Assembly: GCF_048541585.1 (NCBI RefSeq)
Contig: NZ_CP183307.1
Coordinates: forward strand, 16,405 to 80,404
Length of the DNA stretch: 64,000 nt
Direction of reading: 5' to 3'
Source: Legionella_C sp048541585
GTDB lineage: Bacteria > Pseudomonadota > Gammaproteobacteria > Legionellales > Legionellaceae
Position numbers and translations under genes: made by a program. Every line of letters begins with the position of its first letter. The first letter of the stretch is position 1. The notes beneath the pieces are model-generated. The model searched no databases. It was not told the DNA's origin and saw nothing but the letters and a program-made list of their open reading frames with translations. Shown piece after piece: positions 45,054-54,816 of this stretch.

Positions 45054-46751
45054 ATGAAAAATCAATATGGATGGCGCAAACCAATTATGGGAATTTGGCT
45101 GCTCGTTGCCACTGTGTTTGCGCATGCAGGCCTCCCATTATGGACATTTACGCCCTTAACACCCACACAAATTACCGTTGCGGCGAACGATACGGCCATC
45201 GTAAGTTATCAACTGACCAATCAATCTAAACACATGCATACGCTGTTGATGCAAGGCATTCCTGGAATTACGCAAGACGTAAGTCCAGGCCATTGTCCAA
45301 GCGTATTTGTGTTAGGCTATCAACAATCCTGCTTATTAACTCTCATTGTTCATGGTAACGCTTTAAACGGCAACATTGTGGGTGGGCCTGTGGTGTGTGA
45401 ACAGGGCAATGTTAATCAATGTTATCAACCTAATCCGTTGCATCGTTTAGCCATTACCCGTGGTCCAGCGGCAGCCTATACGCTAGGTGGTGTGGTATTT
45501 GGCTTATCCGGCAGGATTGTGCTACAAGACAACGGTGGAGATAATCTGACGATTAATAGCAATGGCTCATTTACCTTCACCACACCCGTAGCGCAAGGTG
45601 CGCCTTATAATGTCACGGTTGCCACCCAACCTGTTGGCCAAACGTGCACCGTTACCAATGGTAGTGGCACCATGGGCGGAGCAAATGTTACCAATGTTAG
45701 CGTTAACTGTGTCACCAATACGACTACGTTGAGCACTAGCATAAGTCAATTGGCTTTAAGTGTTACCGGACTAACGGAGTATGGTGTCAGTGGTAACCCA
45801 GCTTCAGGACTTGCGCGTCTCATTACTATTAGTAACACGGGCAGCAATACTGCGTTAAACTTAGCAGTCAATACACCAACTTGGCCCGCAGGGACCTCAA
45901 GCACTACAACGTGTACTAATACATTGCCAGCGGGCAGTAGTTGCACGATTACGATTATCCCAGGTGCTACAGCCACCTCGGATGGTACCAATCCTTGTTC
46001 AAGCGGTACAGCGCCTATTCCCGGAGCCATTCAAATAAGTGCTGATAACGCAGCCACCGTGTTGACCCATGTCGTTATCTTAAATTATGGCTGTATTTAT
46101 CAAGGTGGCTATGTCTTTGCTTTGGATGACACCACACCTGACACCGGTAGTGTCGGTGGGAAAGTCGTCACAACAGCTGACCAGGCAGCGGCATATCCCA
46201 ATGGTATTATTTGGAGCTCGAATGGGAATGGTGGTAGCAGTGCCGATGTCGCTTTTGATTCTATTTACGGCATTTCACAGCTTTCTACTCCTTCATCCCC
46301 GAATCCAAGTAGTGGGCAAGTAGCCGGACAAACAGCCTGTTATGGTGCAACCGATGGTGTATGTGATACCAATAATATTTACGTGTATTATCAGAATAAT
46401 GCAACCAACGCTCCAATTAACCTCTCTTATTACGCGGCAGGTTTATGCAAACAAATGATTGCTAATTATTCCGACTGGTATCTGCCCGCAATTTGTGAAA
46501 TGGGATATAGGATTAATAATGGTTGTGGTACATCAAGCGTACCCACTTTGCAAAACATCCAATCCAGCTTGATAGACAGGAGTGGTTTTAGTGCGCCTGC
46601 TGGCCGCTACTGGAGTTCTACTGAGATTTCGACTCCTCAGCAAAACTACGGTGCCTGGTACCAGTTATTTGCTTCTAGTGGCAGCTCGCAGGTCCCCGAC
46701 TTTAAAGACGGTCCGTTTGGTGTTAGGTGTTCTAGGGCTCTAACACCTTAG
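45054..46751 (+). CDS. Secreted DUF1566-type protein
   Basis: 565 residues from ATG 45054, with AAGGAC upstream; overlap with the previous stop disfavours a TTG at 45036. Signal peptide (IMGIWLLVATVFAHA), then an Ig-like region (TPTQITVAANDTAIVSYQLTNQS) and SGRIVLQDNGGDNLTIN, GQTCTVTNGSGTMGG-type repeats. A second Ig-like block (ASGLARLITISNTGSNTALNL, SSCTITIIPGATATS) precedes the C-terminal DUF1566-like domain (YYAAGLCKQMIANYSDWYLPAICEMGY, RYWSSTEIS). Such domains occur in surface or secreted proteins of intracellular gammaproteobacteria. Paired cysteines suggest disulfides. Confidence 0.82.
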   Translation: MKNQYGWRKPIMGIWLLVATVFAHAGLPLWTFTPLTPTQITVAANDTAIVSYQLTNQSKHMHTLLMQGIPGITQDVSPGHCPSVFVLGYQQSCLLTLIVHGNALNGNIVGGPVVCEQGNVNQCYQPNPLHRLAITRGPAAAYTLGGVVFGLSGRIVLQDNGGDNLTINSNGSFTFTTPVAQGAPYNVTVATQPVGQTCTVTNGSGTMGGANVTNVSVNCVTNTTTLSTSISQLALSVTGLTEYGVSGNPASGLARLITISNTGSNTALNLAVNTPTWPAGTSSTTTCTNTLPAGSSCTITIIPGATATSDGTNPCSSGTAPIPGAIQISADNAATVLTHVVILNYGCIYQGGYVFALDDTTPDTGSVGGKVVTTADQAAAYPNGIIWSSNGNGGSSADVAFDSIYGISQLSTPSSPNPSSGQVAGQTACYGATDGVCDTNNIYVYYQNNATNAPINLSYYAAGLCKQMIANYSDWYLPAICEMGYRINNGCGTSSVPTLQNIQSSLIDRSGFSAPAGRYWSSTEISTPQQNYGAWYQLFASSGSSQVPDFKDGPFGVRCSRALTP

Positions 46752-47046
46752 CTCTTTAACCCTTTTCTTTGACCTTGCTTTACAAGACTGGTATAGCAGG
46801 TCAATTACATTACAATAATTCAAATTGTTTCAGCTCAGGTAAATCTTGTTTGTTTTACTGGAGCTATATTTTCTATTACCTTAAAGGAGCATGAAAAAAA
46901 TATTGAAATGAAAAGAGGTGCTGTTAAGAAACCGCTTAATGGAATTAGACAAAGAAGAAAATCAATTGATTATTACCTTGGCTTTAAAATAATGAACAGG
47001 AAGTTTATTATACTTTACCCGTGGAGTAATAATAAAAAATTAAAAG
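46752..47046. other. Gene-free stretch before the IS630 relic
   Basis: AT-rich, no supported gene. The first IS630-like bases may begin near 46,900, but the ends could not be placed. No hairpin stands out after the DUF1566 gene. Confidence 0.35.
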
Positions 47047-48035
47047 ATGAGCAAAATGAAGTTATCAATAAAAGAATTGGTTGTTTTAAGAAAGCGAGCA
47101 GTTTATGCGGTGGTAAAATTAGGTGAAAGTAAAGCGCGTGCGGCAAATCTTTTTGGCTTTAGCAGAACATCAATTACAAAATATGTTCATGAGTATGAGA
47201 TTGATGGTGAAGCAAGCTTTGCGTATAAAAAGCGAGGGGTTTGCGCGGGAAGCGGGCAATATTTATCAACAGACCAAGTCAAGGAATTCATTGACTTATT
47301 ACTAAGCTAGACCCGGGATGAGTTATCACTTCCTTATAGCTTATGGAACAGTAAAGCGATAACACACCTAATTGAGAAACGATTCGCTGTAAGATACTCA
47401 GGGCGCGGCATAAGGGGCTTGTTGAAACGATTAGGCTTTTCCTCACAAAAGCCTATTAAGCGAGATCCTAATAAAGTAACGAAACCTATTCTGCCATCAA
47501 AACACGCGCCATGTAGGAGGGAGCAAGGATCTATTGGGCTGATGAGATGGGCATCCAATCCACCGATAATCGCGGTAGAACCTATGGGCTTATTAACCAA
47601 ACACCTGTCATAAAAAAGACAGGAAGTCGTTTTAAAGTGAAGATGCTTGCTGCCATTAGCCCCCAGGGCTTCATAAATTGGATGGTTTTTGAAAACAACT
47701 GTGACAGTAAAATATTTATAGAATTTCTCACTAGATTACGTCGCCAGGTCAAATAGAAAGTATTTCTGATTGTCGATAATCACCGTATCCATCATAGTAA
47801 ACAAGTACAACAGTATGTTAAGACCTATCAACAGGACATAGAAATTTTTTTTACCTCCCTATAGTCGTGAGCTAAATCAGCAAGTGCTTGTTAATCAAGA
47901 AGTGAAAGCCAATGCTTGCTTATTTAAACCTATGCGCACCCTCGAGGATTTACTGATAAATATTCGGACCTACCTGACCAAAATACAATTTAATGAATTC
48001 AAAATTATGAATTTTTTTAAGAAAAAGGAAACGAA
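47047..48035 (+). pseudogene. IS630-family transposase relic
   Basis: Starts MSKMKLSIKELVVLRKRAVY, followed by a helix-turn-helix (ESKARAANLFGFSRTSITKYVHEYE), and later RGIRGLLKRLGFSSQKPIKR. The catalytic block continues in another frame (MGIQSTDNRGRTYGLI, KTGSRFKVKMLAAISPQGF, FIEFLTRLRRQVK) and, after a stop, FLIVDNHRIHHSK and YSRELNQ. These are the D-x-N-x-x-x-H-H and E/N parts of IS630 DDE transposases. Multiple stops and frameshifts (around 47308, 47520, 47755, 47870) break it. The end near MNFFKKKETNYA fits the family's end. Confidence 0.85.
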
Positions 48036-48381
48036 CTATGCGGCCTGGAAATTGACCAATAATTTAGAGCCAAAGTAATAAAATCGTGTGTTTATCTTTC
48101 GTAAGAAACCTTCAGGACTAAGATATCGGTATAACGTTTGTCTAGAAATATTAGTTTGATTAGAATCCATGTCATGAACATGAATATAAAAAAACTTATG
48201 TTGTTGCCTATCAAATTTAAGCATTAATCCATTAGATGAACTTTTAAGTATATTGGTCATTTAATAAAGACTGTTATTTAATTCTCGTTACTTAATTCTT
48301 ATATTATTAAGTGCTTTTACAAGATATGATAAAAACCTACGTTCAAATTTAAAGTAAGTAAGTCTGTTTTATGGATGTAAG

Positions 48382-49044
48382 ATGATTAATAAAAAAAGGT
48401 TTTTGCGAAGTACAATTAGTTTAATTTTTTTGTTTACATTTTTAAATCAACTCTATGCTTATCCACCATCCATTGCACGCTACACGGTTATTGGGGCAAA
48501 CAAAGACGGTACTGAAATAGCTTTAATGTTGACTCATTTTTGACCATCATCACGAGCTCTTTTTGCAAGGCTTATCATCCAAAAAGTGAGTGAGCATAAG
48601 CCTCTATTCGAAGATGGATTAGTGTCTACAAGCGGTGGAGAAAAAGAGTTAGCAGCTATGGTGGTAAAGATTTTAGACAAAAATGCTGTAGTGCTAAAAG
48701 ACCATCAAATTGATTTATCCAATAAGTTTATAAGCGAAAGTAATTTGCTTATTTTACCAAATAAGAAGCCGAATGTTACTTCCGGTTGGGTAGATATTGA
48801 AAATATAGGTACACAAAAATTTACGGTTAAAGGGATCAATACTAAGCCTTATTTCTGCCCTAATGATCTCAATACCCTTAAGTTTGAATTTTGGTTGGCT
48901 GGAAGAAAAAAATTAACTATACAACCCACAGAAGAAAGCTGTGGAGAGGATTTTTTTTCAATTAGAAATGTTTATCGAACTAAAAAAGCTTTATGGTTTA
49001 TTTATAGTAAACATCTTAAAATGATGGCTATAGATACTTATTAG
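48382..49044 (+). pseudogene. Secreted protein of unknown function with one in-frame TGA
   Basis: ATG 48382 opens a frame of 53 codons: a signal peptide (STISLIFLFTFLNQLYAYPP) and RYTVIGANKDGTEIALMLTHF, then TGA at 48541-48543. The same frame then continues without another stop to 49044, through VSEHKPLFEDGLVSTSGGEKELA and several strands. A TGA for GGA/CGA change would explain it. As read only the N-terminal 53 residues are made, unless the stop is misread. The C-terminal part could be restarted at GTG 48586 but would lack a signal. The family was not recognised; it resembles small periplasmic beta-proteins. Confidence 0.6.
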
Positions 49045-49335
49045 ATTGGTATCGCAGGCATTAGCATTGATTAACCGAGATGGCTATTCGACTGCTTGGT
49101 TTTTTGCTAAATATTGGATGTAATTACTGAAAGGAGGTAAGTACGAACCATGTTCATTTGATTGAATATTATTCATACATAATTTTAATCTGGTTAAAAC
49201 CTTATTTTCTTAAAGATGGCTATGAACATAGATTTTAGATACCATTACATTTCCAAACTAATCGTACAATTAGATTAAAAAGTAAAAAATCATATTTATA
49301 GGCCGCTCTATTCTAACTTAAAATAAAAAATTAGA
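49045..49335. other. Gene-free stretch
   Basis: AT-rich DNA with no supported gene, IS end or strong hairpin. Confidence 0.35.
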
Positions 49336-49599
49336 TTGAGTGAGCAATTATTTTCAGTAAAAAATTTAAATAATTATGCTTCAATTATCGCTTTTATACT
49401 GCAATTAAAATTTCGGAAATATGTTAGTTCATCAAAAGCAGCAATCATTTTTTCTCTTGAACCAGTTTTTGCAACAATAACTGCCGCCCTCTATTTGAAT
49501 GAGAAATTATCTATTCAATTCTTTGTAGGCGCCTTAATAATAATGGCAATTCTATTATCTGAATATCATACAAAACACCGAATAATACTGCAGAATTAA
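49336..49599 (+). pseudogene. C-terminal fragment of an EamA/DMT-family transporter
   Basis: An 87-codon frame from TTG 49336, whose useful part is IIAFILQLKFRKYVSSSKAAIIFSLEPVFATITAALYLNEKLSIQFFVGALIIMAILLSEYHT. The sequence ...A.IF.LEPVFA....... L.E.L....... GA.LI......SE matches the last two helices of EamA drug/metabolite transporters. The other eight helices are missing upstream, and no start or ribosome site is seen, so it is a remnant. Confidence 0.75.
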
Positions 49600-49808
49600 T
49601 TTTTAATTTACTTGAACTAATATAATTTAATAAATTAATTTTTGAAATTTAATTCTTTAAAAGAAATCATTAAGTTTGAACCGTATAAAATATGTAATTA
49701 GATATTGAATCTGAGTACTAATTTATCTTAATCATCAGATTCTAATAATTAACTTAACCATTATTCTCAATCAGCCATGAAAATAATTTTCTTCCTAAAA
49801 GATAAGCA

Positions 49809-50273
49809 TTATAAAATTGTACATCCACTAAAGCGAGGAAATTCAATGTCTACATTAATTTCTTCTAATCCTTTTTTTATGTCGTAATCTTGCTCACCAT
49901 TTAAAATATACTTCTCTTTCGCAGCTGTATCCAATGTATTTTTAAATATCTGCATATCTTCGTTGCTTACTTGAAGTTCTTTTTGAGTATGAGATTTTTT
50001 TCGTAACTCTCTAATCTCAGTAGCCACTTCTGTCGATATTTTTAGAGAATTAACAGTCCACCCATTAGCTGCATCTGACGCAAAACCACTTGCGGGAAAT
50101 GTAATTACATATCTAGTAATGGAACGCTCTTCTTTGCCTGATTCAATATAGATACTTCTTGATGAATTATCATACCCATAAATTCCAATAACTGCTGTAG
50201 CGTTGCTTGTTAAAAAATCATGATTTATTAATGAGCGATCGCTTTTAACAGAAGTATCATTTTTTATTTTCAT
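49809..50273 (-). CDS. Small protein ending in a CaaX-like motif (CTIL)
   Basis: 154 residues, starting after CTGGAG on the minus strand. The N-terminus is polar (MKIKNDTSVKSDRSLINHDF), no signal peptide. Soluble, strand-rich centre (ATAVIGIYGYDNSSRSIYIE, ITRYVITFPASGF), a helical segment (STEVATEIRELRKKSHTQKELQ) and an acidic C-terminal region. The last residues FSGCTIL end in Cys-Thr-Ile-Leu, which fits a CaaX box for host geranylgeranylation (X=Leu). In Legionella, effectors such as AnkB use such boxes to anchor to host membranes. No known effector family was recognised. Confidence 0.6.
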   Translation of the reverse strand: MKIKNDTSVKSDRSLINHDFLTSNATAVIGIYGYDNSSRSIYIESGKEERSITRYVITFPASGFASDAANGWTVNSLKISTEVATEIRELRKKSHTQKELQVSNEDMQIFKNTLDTAAKEKYILNGEQDYDIKKGLEEINVDIEFPRFSGCTIL

Positions 50274-50680
50274 CCAAATCTCCAGAATATTTTATAGAGT
50301 CACTCATGCTACAATGTGAGAAACAAATAAGCAATTTATGAGTTTATATCTTTCTATAATCTTAAGTAGAAAAGTCTCGTAAAAGACCGTTTTGTAATAC
50401 CAACGAATATCTGAATGACTCCACTGTGAAATTGACGTTATCTTAAATCCAATAAATTTTTAAAAATCAGTGGGATTACAGAATTTTTTCGCAACACTGT
50501 CACCGCTATTTAGCCAACGATAAATCCAAATTATTTAAAACATCTTGATTTTAACTTTTACCGTCTTCATGTATCTTTATTAAAACGGCATAATAGCAAC
50601 AATGTTAAGATAAAATTAGGCTTTTTCTGCCTAAAATTAGAACATTAAAAAATGATTTAATTACATGGATGTAATGATTA
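50274..50680. other. Divergent intergenic region (CaaX-box gene / ABC operon)
   Basis: About 400 bases without a gene between two divergent starts. It must contain both promoters; none can be placed with confidence. The ABC gene itself has only a weak ribosome site (AATGATT before ATG). No IS end is seen. Confidence 0.45.
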
Positions 50681-52258
50681 ATGACAAAAAAGCAACCCTA
50701 TTCAATCTTAGAAATATTAGATTACTCGACTATTTTTTCAATTTTGCTATTAGCCTTATTTGCTAGCTCGCTATCGTTAATCGTTCCTATTGCCGCACAA
50801 ACGCTAGTAAATTTAATTGCTTTTGGAAAGTTGCTGCGGCCTGTCATTACCTTAAGTCTAATTGTTTTAATTTTAATGGCGAGTTTAGGTGCATTGAGTG
50901 TGTGGCAGGTTATTGTTACTGAAATTATTCAGCAAAAAATGATGGTCAAAGTTAGCTTAGATCTTGCCAAACAGTTCACGCATCTTTCTGTTGATACTTT
51001 TTCTTCCTATGATGGCCCAGAGCTTGTAAACCGTTATTTTGAAATAGCAACAGTCAATAAATCATTAGCCAGTTTGTTATTGTATGGAATCACCTTAAGT
51101 TTACAACTATTTTTTGGCTTTATCTTATTGCTCTTTTATCATCCGGCTTTTTTGTTGTTTGATCTCTTTATTATAATTAGTCTTTTTTTTATCGTATTTG
51201 GCCCCTACAGGAAAGCACTAAACAGTGCAAAAGAAGAGTGTACACAAAAACATAATATTGGTGCTTGGCTTGAAGAAATTCTTATTAATCGTTATTTGTT
51301 TAAGTTTGATCAGCATGATCAATATGCGATTACTCAAACAGATAAGAGACTAGTAAGATTTTTACAGGCAAGAAAAAAACATTTCAAACAACTTATTAAG
51401 CATCAAATTGGATTTTATAGCTTATCAGCACTGGCTAGTAGTCTTCTTTTAGGACTGGGCGGTTATTTGGTTATTAAAAATCAATTGAGCCTTGGCCAAT
51501 TAGTTGGCGCTGAAATTGTTTTAGGTATATTTATCTATGCTTTTAAGCGTTTTGGTGCGTTAATGGAAAATTATTATGATTTAATAGCTTCAGCTGATAA
51601 ATTAAATAGGGTACTTAATTTACCAACAGAGGTACCTGAAACTCATCTTGAACACATCATTTATCCACTAAAAGATATTGAGTTTATTTTTTCCTCTTAC
51701 AATAAAAAAGGGGCAGTTACTGTTAAGAAACCTCTATGTATTATCACTAAGGACTTTCATCAACGAATTGTAGAGCAGTTATTAGGATTTAAAACATTAA
51801 CGCTTTTTGATTTAAGAATTAATAATATTCCGATCAATCAAGCGGGTCTTATTATTTTACGCCGTTATACTCTGTTAATTAATGAACCACAATGGTTCTC
51901 TGGAACTATTTATGACAATTTAGTTCTCAATCATCCTATTGCTAGTGAGTTTATCATTGAAAAATTAAAACAGTTAGAGCTTGCTGATAAAATTATGAAT
52001 CTTCCGCAAAGTCTGCAGACTATTATCCATGAATGGCAATCTATTTTTAGTTTACAGGAGCTTATTAAATTATCAGTATTAAGAGGGCTTATTGCTAAAC
52101 CACCACTTCTTATTATTGATAGAGCGCTAGACCATCTAAATTCTCATGATCTTAATTTAATATTATCGTTGTTAGTTAACTTAGAAAAAACGTTGTTAAT
52201 TGTAACGACACAAAGGATTGATTTAAATCAATTACCTAATCAATTGGTACTACCATGA
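50681..52258 (+). CDS. ABC half-transporter of type-I-secretion type with a degenerate nucleotide-binding domain
   Basis: 525 residues. The N-terminal 300 hold five to six helices in the type-I ABC exporter pattern (FSILLLALFASSLSLIVPIA, LILMASLGALSVWQVIV, LLYGITLSLQLFFGFILLL, LGLGGYLVIKNQLSLGQLVG). The second part has the order of a nucleotide-binding domain but without its motifs. In place of Walker A is PLCIITKDFHQRIVEQLLG (no GxGKS); the signature region at 455-470 reads FSLQELIKLSVLRG (no LSGGQ); Walker B LLIIDRALDHL keeps D480 but has R for the catalytic E; the H-loop reads IVTTQR. It is therefore not expected to hydrolyse ATP. The gene overlaps hlyD by 4 bases. Confidence 0.85.
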   Translation: MTKKQPYSILEILDYSTIFSILLLALFASSLSLIVPIAAQTLVNLIAFGKLLRPVITLSLIVLILMASLGALSVWQVIVTEIIQQKMMVKVSLDLAKQFTHLSVDTFSSYDGPELVNRYFEIATVNKSLASLLLYGITLSLQLFFGFILLLFYHPAFLLFDLFIIISLFFIVFGPYRKALNSAKEECTQKHNIGAWLEEILINRYLFKFDQHDQYAITQTDKRLVRFLQARKKHFKQLIKHQIGFYSLSALASSLLLGLGGYLVIKNQLSLGQLVGAEIVLGIFIYAFKRFGALMENYYDLIASADKLNRVLNLPTEVPETHLEHIIYPLKDIEFIFSSYNKKGAVTVKKPLCIITKDFHQRIVEQLLGFKTLTLFDLRINNIPINQAGLIILRRYTLLINEPQWFSGTIYDNLVLNHPIASEFIIEKLKQLELADKIMNLPQSLQTIIHEWQSIFSLQELIKLSVLRGLIAKPPLLIIDRALDHLNSHDLNLILSLLVNLEKTLLIVTTQRIDLNQLPNQLVLP

Positions 52259-53241
52259 AACTTTATGCACATGCAATGATTAGAAAATTACCTAAGCCTC
52301 ACAAGATCATATGGGTTACTCTGGCTGTTTTAATACCTATTTTAATCTTTTTAATTTTTATACCTTGGCAGCAATTTGCGTTAGGTAGCGGGCGTGTAAT
52401 TGCCTTTTCACCTACTGAAAGAAAACATACCGTTAATTCCCCTATTACAGGCCGCATAAAAAAATGGTACGTGGATGAGGGAATGCGAGTAAAACCTGGA
52501 GACCCAATTGTCGATATAAGTGATAATGATCCATTGCTTTTATCGAGATTAGAAACAGAAAAAAAAGCAATAATGCTTCGTATAAAGGCAACTGAACAAG
52601 CCATTGCTGCTGGGAAAAATAATGTTATAAGGCAGAGAAATCTATATCAGCAAGGCATTACATCCAAGCGTCAATATGAATTAGCACAGGTTGAATATGC
52701 AAAATATCAAAATGAACTAGCGCAAGCAAATATTGACAAAGTCAATGTTGAAATTCGCATTGCCAGACAGAAAACACAGCAAATTAAAGCCTATGTTGCC
52801 GGTATTATATTTAAACGTTTAACCGGGCAAGAAAGTGTGGTTGTTAACGCAGGTGAAGTGTTAGCAGAGATTATTCCGGAAACAAAATCACGTGCGGTTG
52901 AACTATGGGTCAACGGCAACGATATCCCTTTTGTTCGTTTAAATCAAAAGGCACAGCTTCAATTTGAAGGGTGGCCTGCTCTTCAATTTCGGGGTTGGCC
53001 AGAAATTGCGGTAGGAACGTTTAGAGGAATTGTATCGTTTATTGATCCAACAGACAATGGACAAGGTTTATTTCGAGTGGTTATTGTTCCAGATGAGAAA
53101 TGGCCCGAAGGACAATTTTTAAGACAAGGTGTGCGTGTGCATGGTTGGATTCAATTAGGACGTGTACCTTTATGGTATGAGCTTTGGCGTCAATATAATG
53201 GCTTTCCTCCTGAAAGTAATTATGAGAATACTCCATCATGA
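52255..53241 (+). CDS. HlyD-family periplasmic adaptor
   Basis: 328 residues. One N-terminal helix (IIWVTLAVLIPILIFLIFIP, residues 19-38) anchors it in the inner membrane. A lipoyl/biotinyl-like hairpin (HTVNSPITGRIKKWYVDEGMRVKPGDPIVDISDND) leads into a long alpha-hairpin (about 100-180: LRIKATEQAIAAGKNNVIRQRNL, GITSKRQYELAQVEYAKYQNEL). The second lipoyl half (QKTQQIKAYVAGIIFKRLTGQESVVVNAGEVLAEIIPE) and a beta-barrel follow. It is the adaptor between the ABC protein before it and the TolC-like protein after it (both overlap by 4 bases), a T1SS-like set. It is intact. Confidence 0.92.
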   Translation: MKLYAHAMIRKLPKPHKIIWVTLAVLIPILIFLIFIPWQQFALGSGRVIAFSPTERKHTVNSPITGRIKKWYVDEGMRVKPGDPIVDISDNDPLLLSRLETEKKAIMLRIKATEQAIAAGKNNVIRQRNLYQQGITSKRQYELAQVEYAKYQNELAQANIDKVNVEIRIARQKTQQIKAYVAGIIFKRLTGQESVVVNAGEVLAEIIPETKSRAVELWVNGNDIPFVRLNQKAQLQFEGWPALQFRGWPEIAVGTFRGIVSFIDPTDNGQGLFRVVIVPDEKWPEGQFLRQGVRVHGWIQLGRVPLWYELWRQYNGFPPESNYENTPS

Positions 53242-54680
53242 TAATCAATACTACTCACTTAAAAAAGATTACTTGTTTTATTTTCTCTTCACTCATTTTA
53301 CTTACGAGCCAGGCGCAAGAAAGAATTAAGCCTTTAGATATTAATACAGTCCTTACTTCAGTTAATCGATTTTATCCTCAAATTACTATAGCTCGATTAG
53401 AAGTGGCTAAAGCACAGGGCAATTTTGTTACCGCATTAGGAGAATTTGATCCAGCATTAAAAATATATTCCCGCTCCCAACCTTTTGGCGGTTATGTCAA
53501 TGGCTACGTAGATAATGAACTTGTTGTACCCACTTTAGTAAATGGAATTAAATTATTTAGTGGTTACAGGTTGGGGCGAGGAGACTGGCCCATTTATTAT
53601 CAAAATTATCTCACCAATTCTGGCGGTGAATATCGAGTTGGGTTTTCATTGCCATTATTAAAAGGTCACCAAATTGATAAAGAACGAACTACCCTGTTAA
53701 CGCAGGCTGAAAGTATTGCGATGACTACCCAAGAGGTTGCTGTAAAAAAGATTGAAATCTATCGAGAGGCAGTACAGGCTTACTGGCAATGGGTAGAAGC
53801 AGGGTTACAATTAAAAGCATTAAATAATTTATTATTACTTGCTAAAGAAAGACAGAAAGCAGTCGTGAAACAAGCTTATCAAGGTGATTTACCTCGGTTA
53901 TCGATTGCGGAAAATAAACAGCTGATATTTCAACGAGAACAGCTAGCTAATCAAAGTCAAATGCTTTTTAAGCAGGCGGCTATTAATCTTTCTATGTATT
54001 ACCGTGATAAGCATGGGCAACCTAAAATACCTCATGAAAATCAATTAACCAAAACCCTGTTATCGCCTCTGAGAAAAGTAATTAAATCAAACGTGTCTAT
54101 TAAAGCTCAATTGCGCTGTCATCCTACACTTCATAAACTTAGAAGCTATTATCATATTGTTAAATTAAAACAAGCTCTTGCTAAAAATGATCTTTTGCCT
54201 GAACTAAATGCTACTTTTTATACCTCAAAACAATATGGCAGTGGTGGTTATTCTAAACTAATTCCACAAGCGGGGTATGTTGGCCTGCAATTTTGGTTCC
54301 CTCTTTATCAGCGTGAAGCAAAAGGGCGGTTGATTAGTACAACCAGTGAATTAAAACAGATAGCAACAGAAAAAAAATTTATTTATGAACAATTAAATAA
54401 TCAACTACAAAATTTTTATATAGCAATGAAAATCTATAAGCAACAAGTTCGCTTACTTTACAAAGAACTGCAATTAGCTAAACAAGTTCAATCAGGTGAA
54501 GTTAAAAAATTTTATGCCGGTGACAGTACGCTTTTTTTAATTAATCAACGTGAACAAGTGACCGCACAAATTGAATTAAATTTAATTGCAGCACAAGTGA
54601 ATTTACAAAAAACAAAAGACTTTATAAGATTTTTTGCATCAACTAAGTATAAAAAAGGTGATGTTATTACTATAATTTAA
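53238..54680 (+). CDS. TolC-family outer-membrane channel protein
   Basis: 480 residues, signal peptide ending TSQA, then QERIKPLDINTVLTSVNRFYPQITIARLEVAKAQGNFVTALGEFDPALKIYS, the typical TolC/OEP opening (periodic helices). VGFSLPLLKGHQIDKERTTLLTQAES and the long helix (residues about 170-250) form the first tunnel half. QAGYVGLQFWFPLYQREAKGRLISTTSELKQI matches the second beta-strand pair and helix. The end of the operon follows, and 100 bases later the IS1111-type element starts. It is intact. Confidence 0.93.
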   Translation: MIINTTHLKKITCFIFSSLILLTSQAQERIKPLDINTVLTSVNRFYPQITIARLEVAKAQGNFVTALGEFDPALKIYSRSQPFGGYVNGYVDNELVVPTLVNGIKLFSGYRLGRGDWPIYYQNYLTNSGGEYRVGFSLPLLKGHQIDKERTTLLTQAESIAMTTQEVAVKKIEIYREAVQAYWQWVEAGLQLKALNNLLLLAKERQKAVVKQAYQGDLPRLSIAENKQLIFQREQLANQSQMLFKQAAINLSMYYRDKHGQPKIPHENQLTKTLLSPLRKVIKSNVSIKAQLRCHPTLHKLRSYYHIVKLKQALAKNDLLPELNATFYTSKQYGSGGYSKLIPQAGYVGLQFWFPLYQREAKGRLISTTSELKQIATEKKFIYEQLNNQLQNFYIAMKIYKQQVRLLYKELQLAKQVQSGEVKKFYAGDSTLFLINQREQVTAQIELNLIAAQVNLQKTKDFIRFFASTKYKKGDVITII

Positions 54681-54816
54681 ATCAATTATAAAAACCGTGC
54701 ATTAAGATTGCATTACAGTAAAAACACCTAGCCTTTGTAACCTGAACGCAAATTCTATTTAAACAATGATTAATAGGGATAGCTTCCATGATGGTAATGT
54801 AATGAACCATCCCACC

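Noticed and set aside
46908..47126. A 72-codon frame overlapping the start of the IS630 relic
   Set aside because: Its second half is the transposase start read in another frame; no independent support.
48036..48260. A 74-codon minus-strand frame at the end of the IS630 relic
   Set aside because: No family, no ribosome site, partly overlaps the transposase end; judged a chance frame or scrap.
54700..54793. Target-site duplication flanking the IS1111 palindrome
   Set aside because: The bases just outside the arms (GATG on the left, GGCC on the right) do not match; IS110-family elements usually make no duplication.
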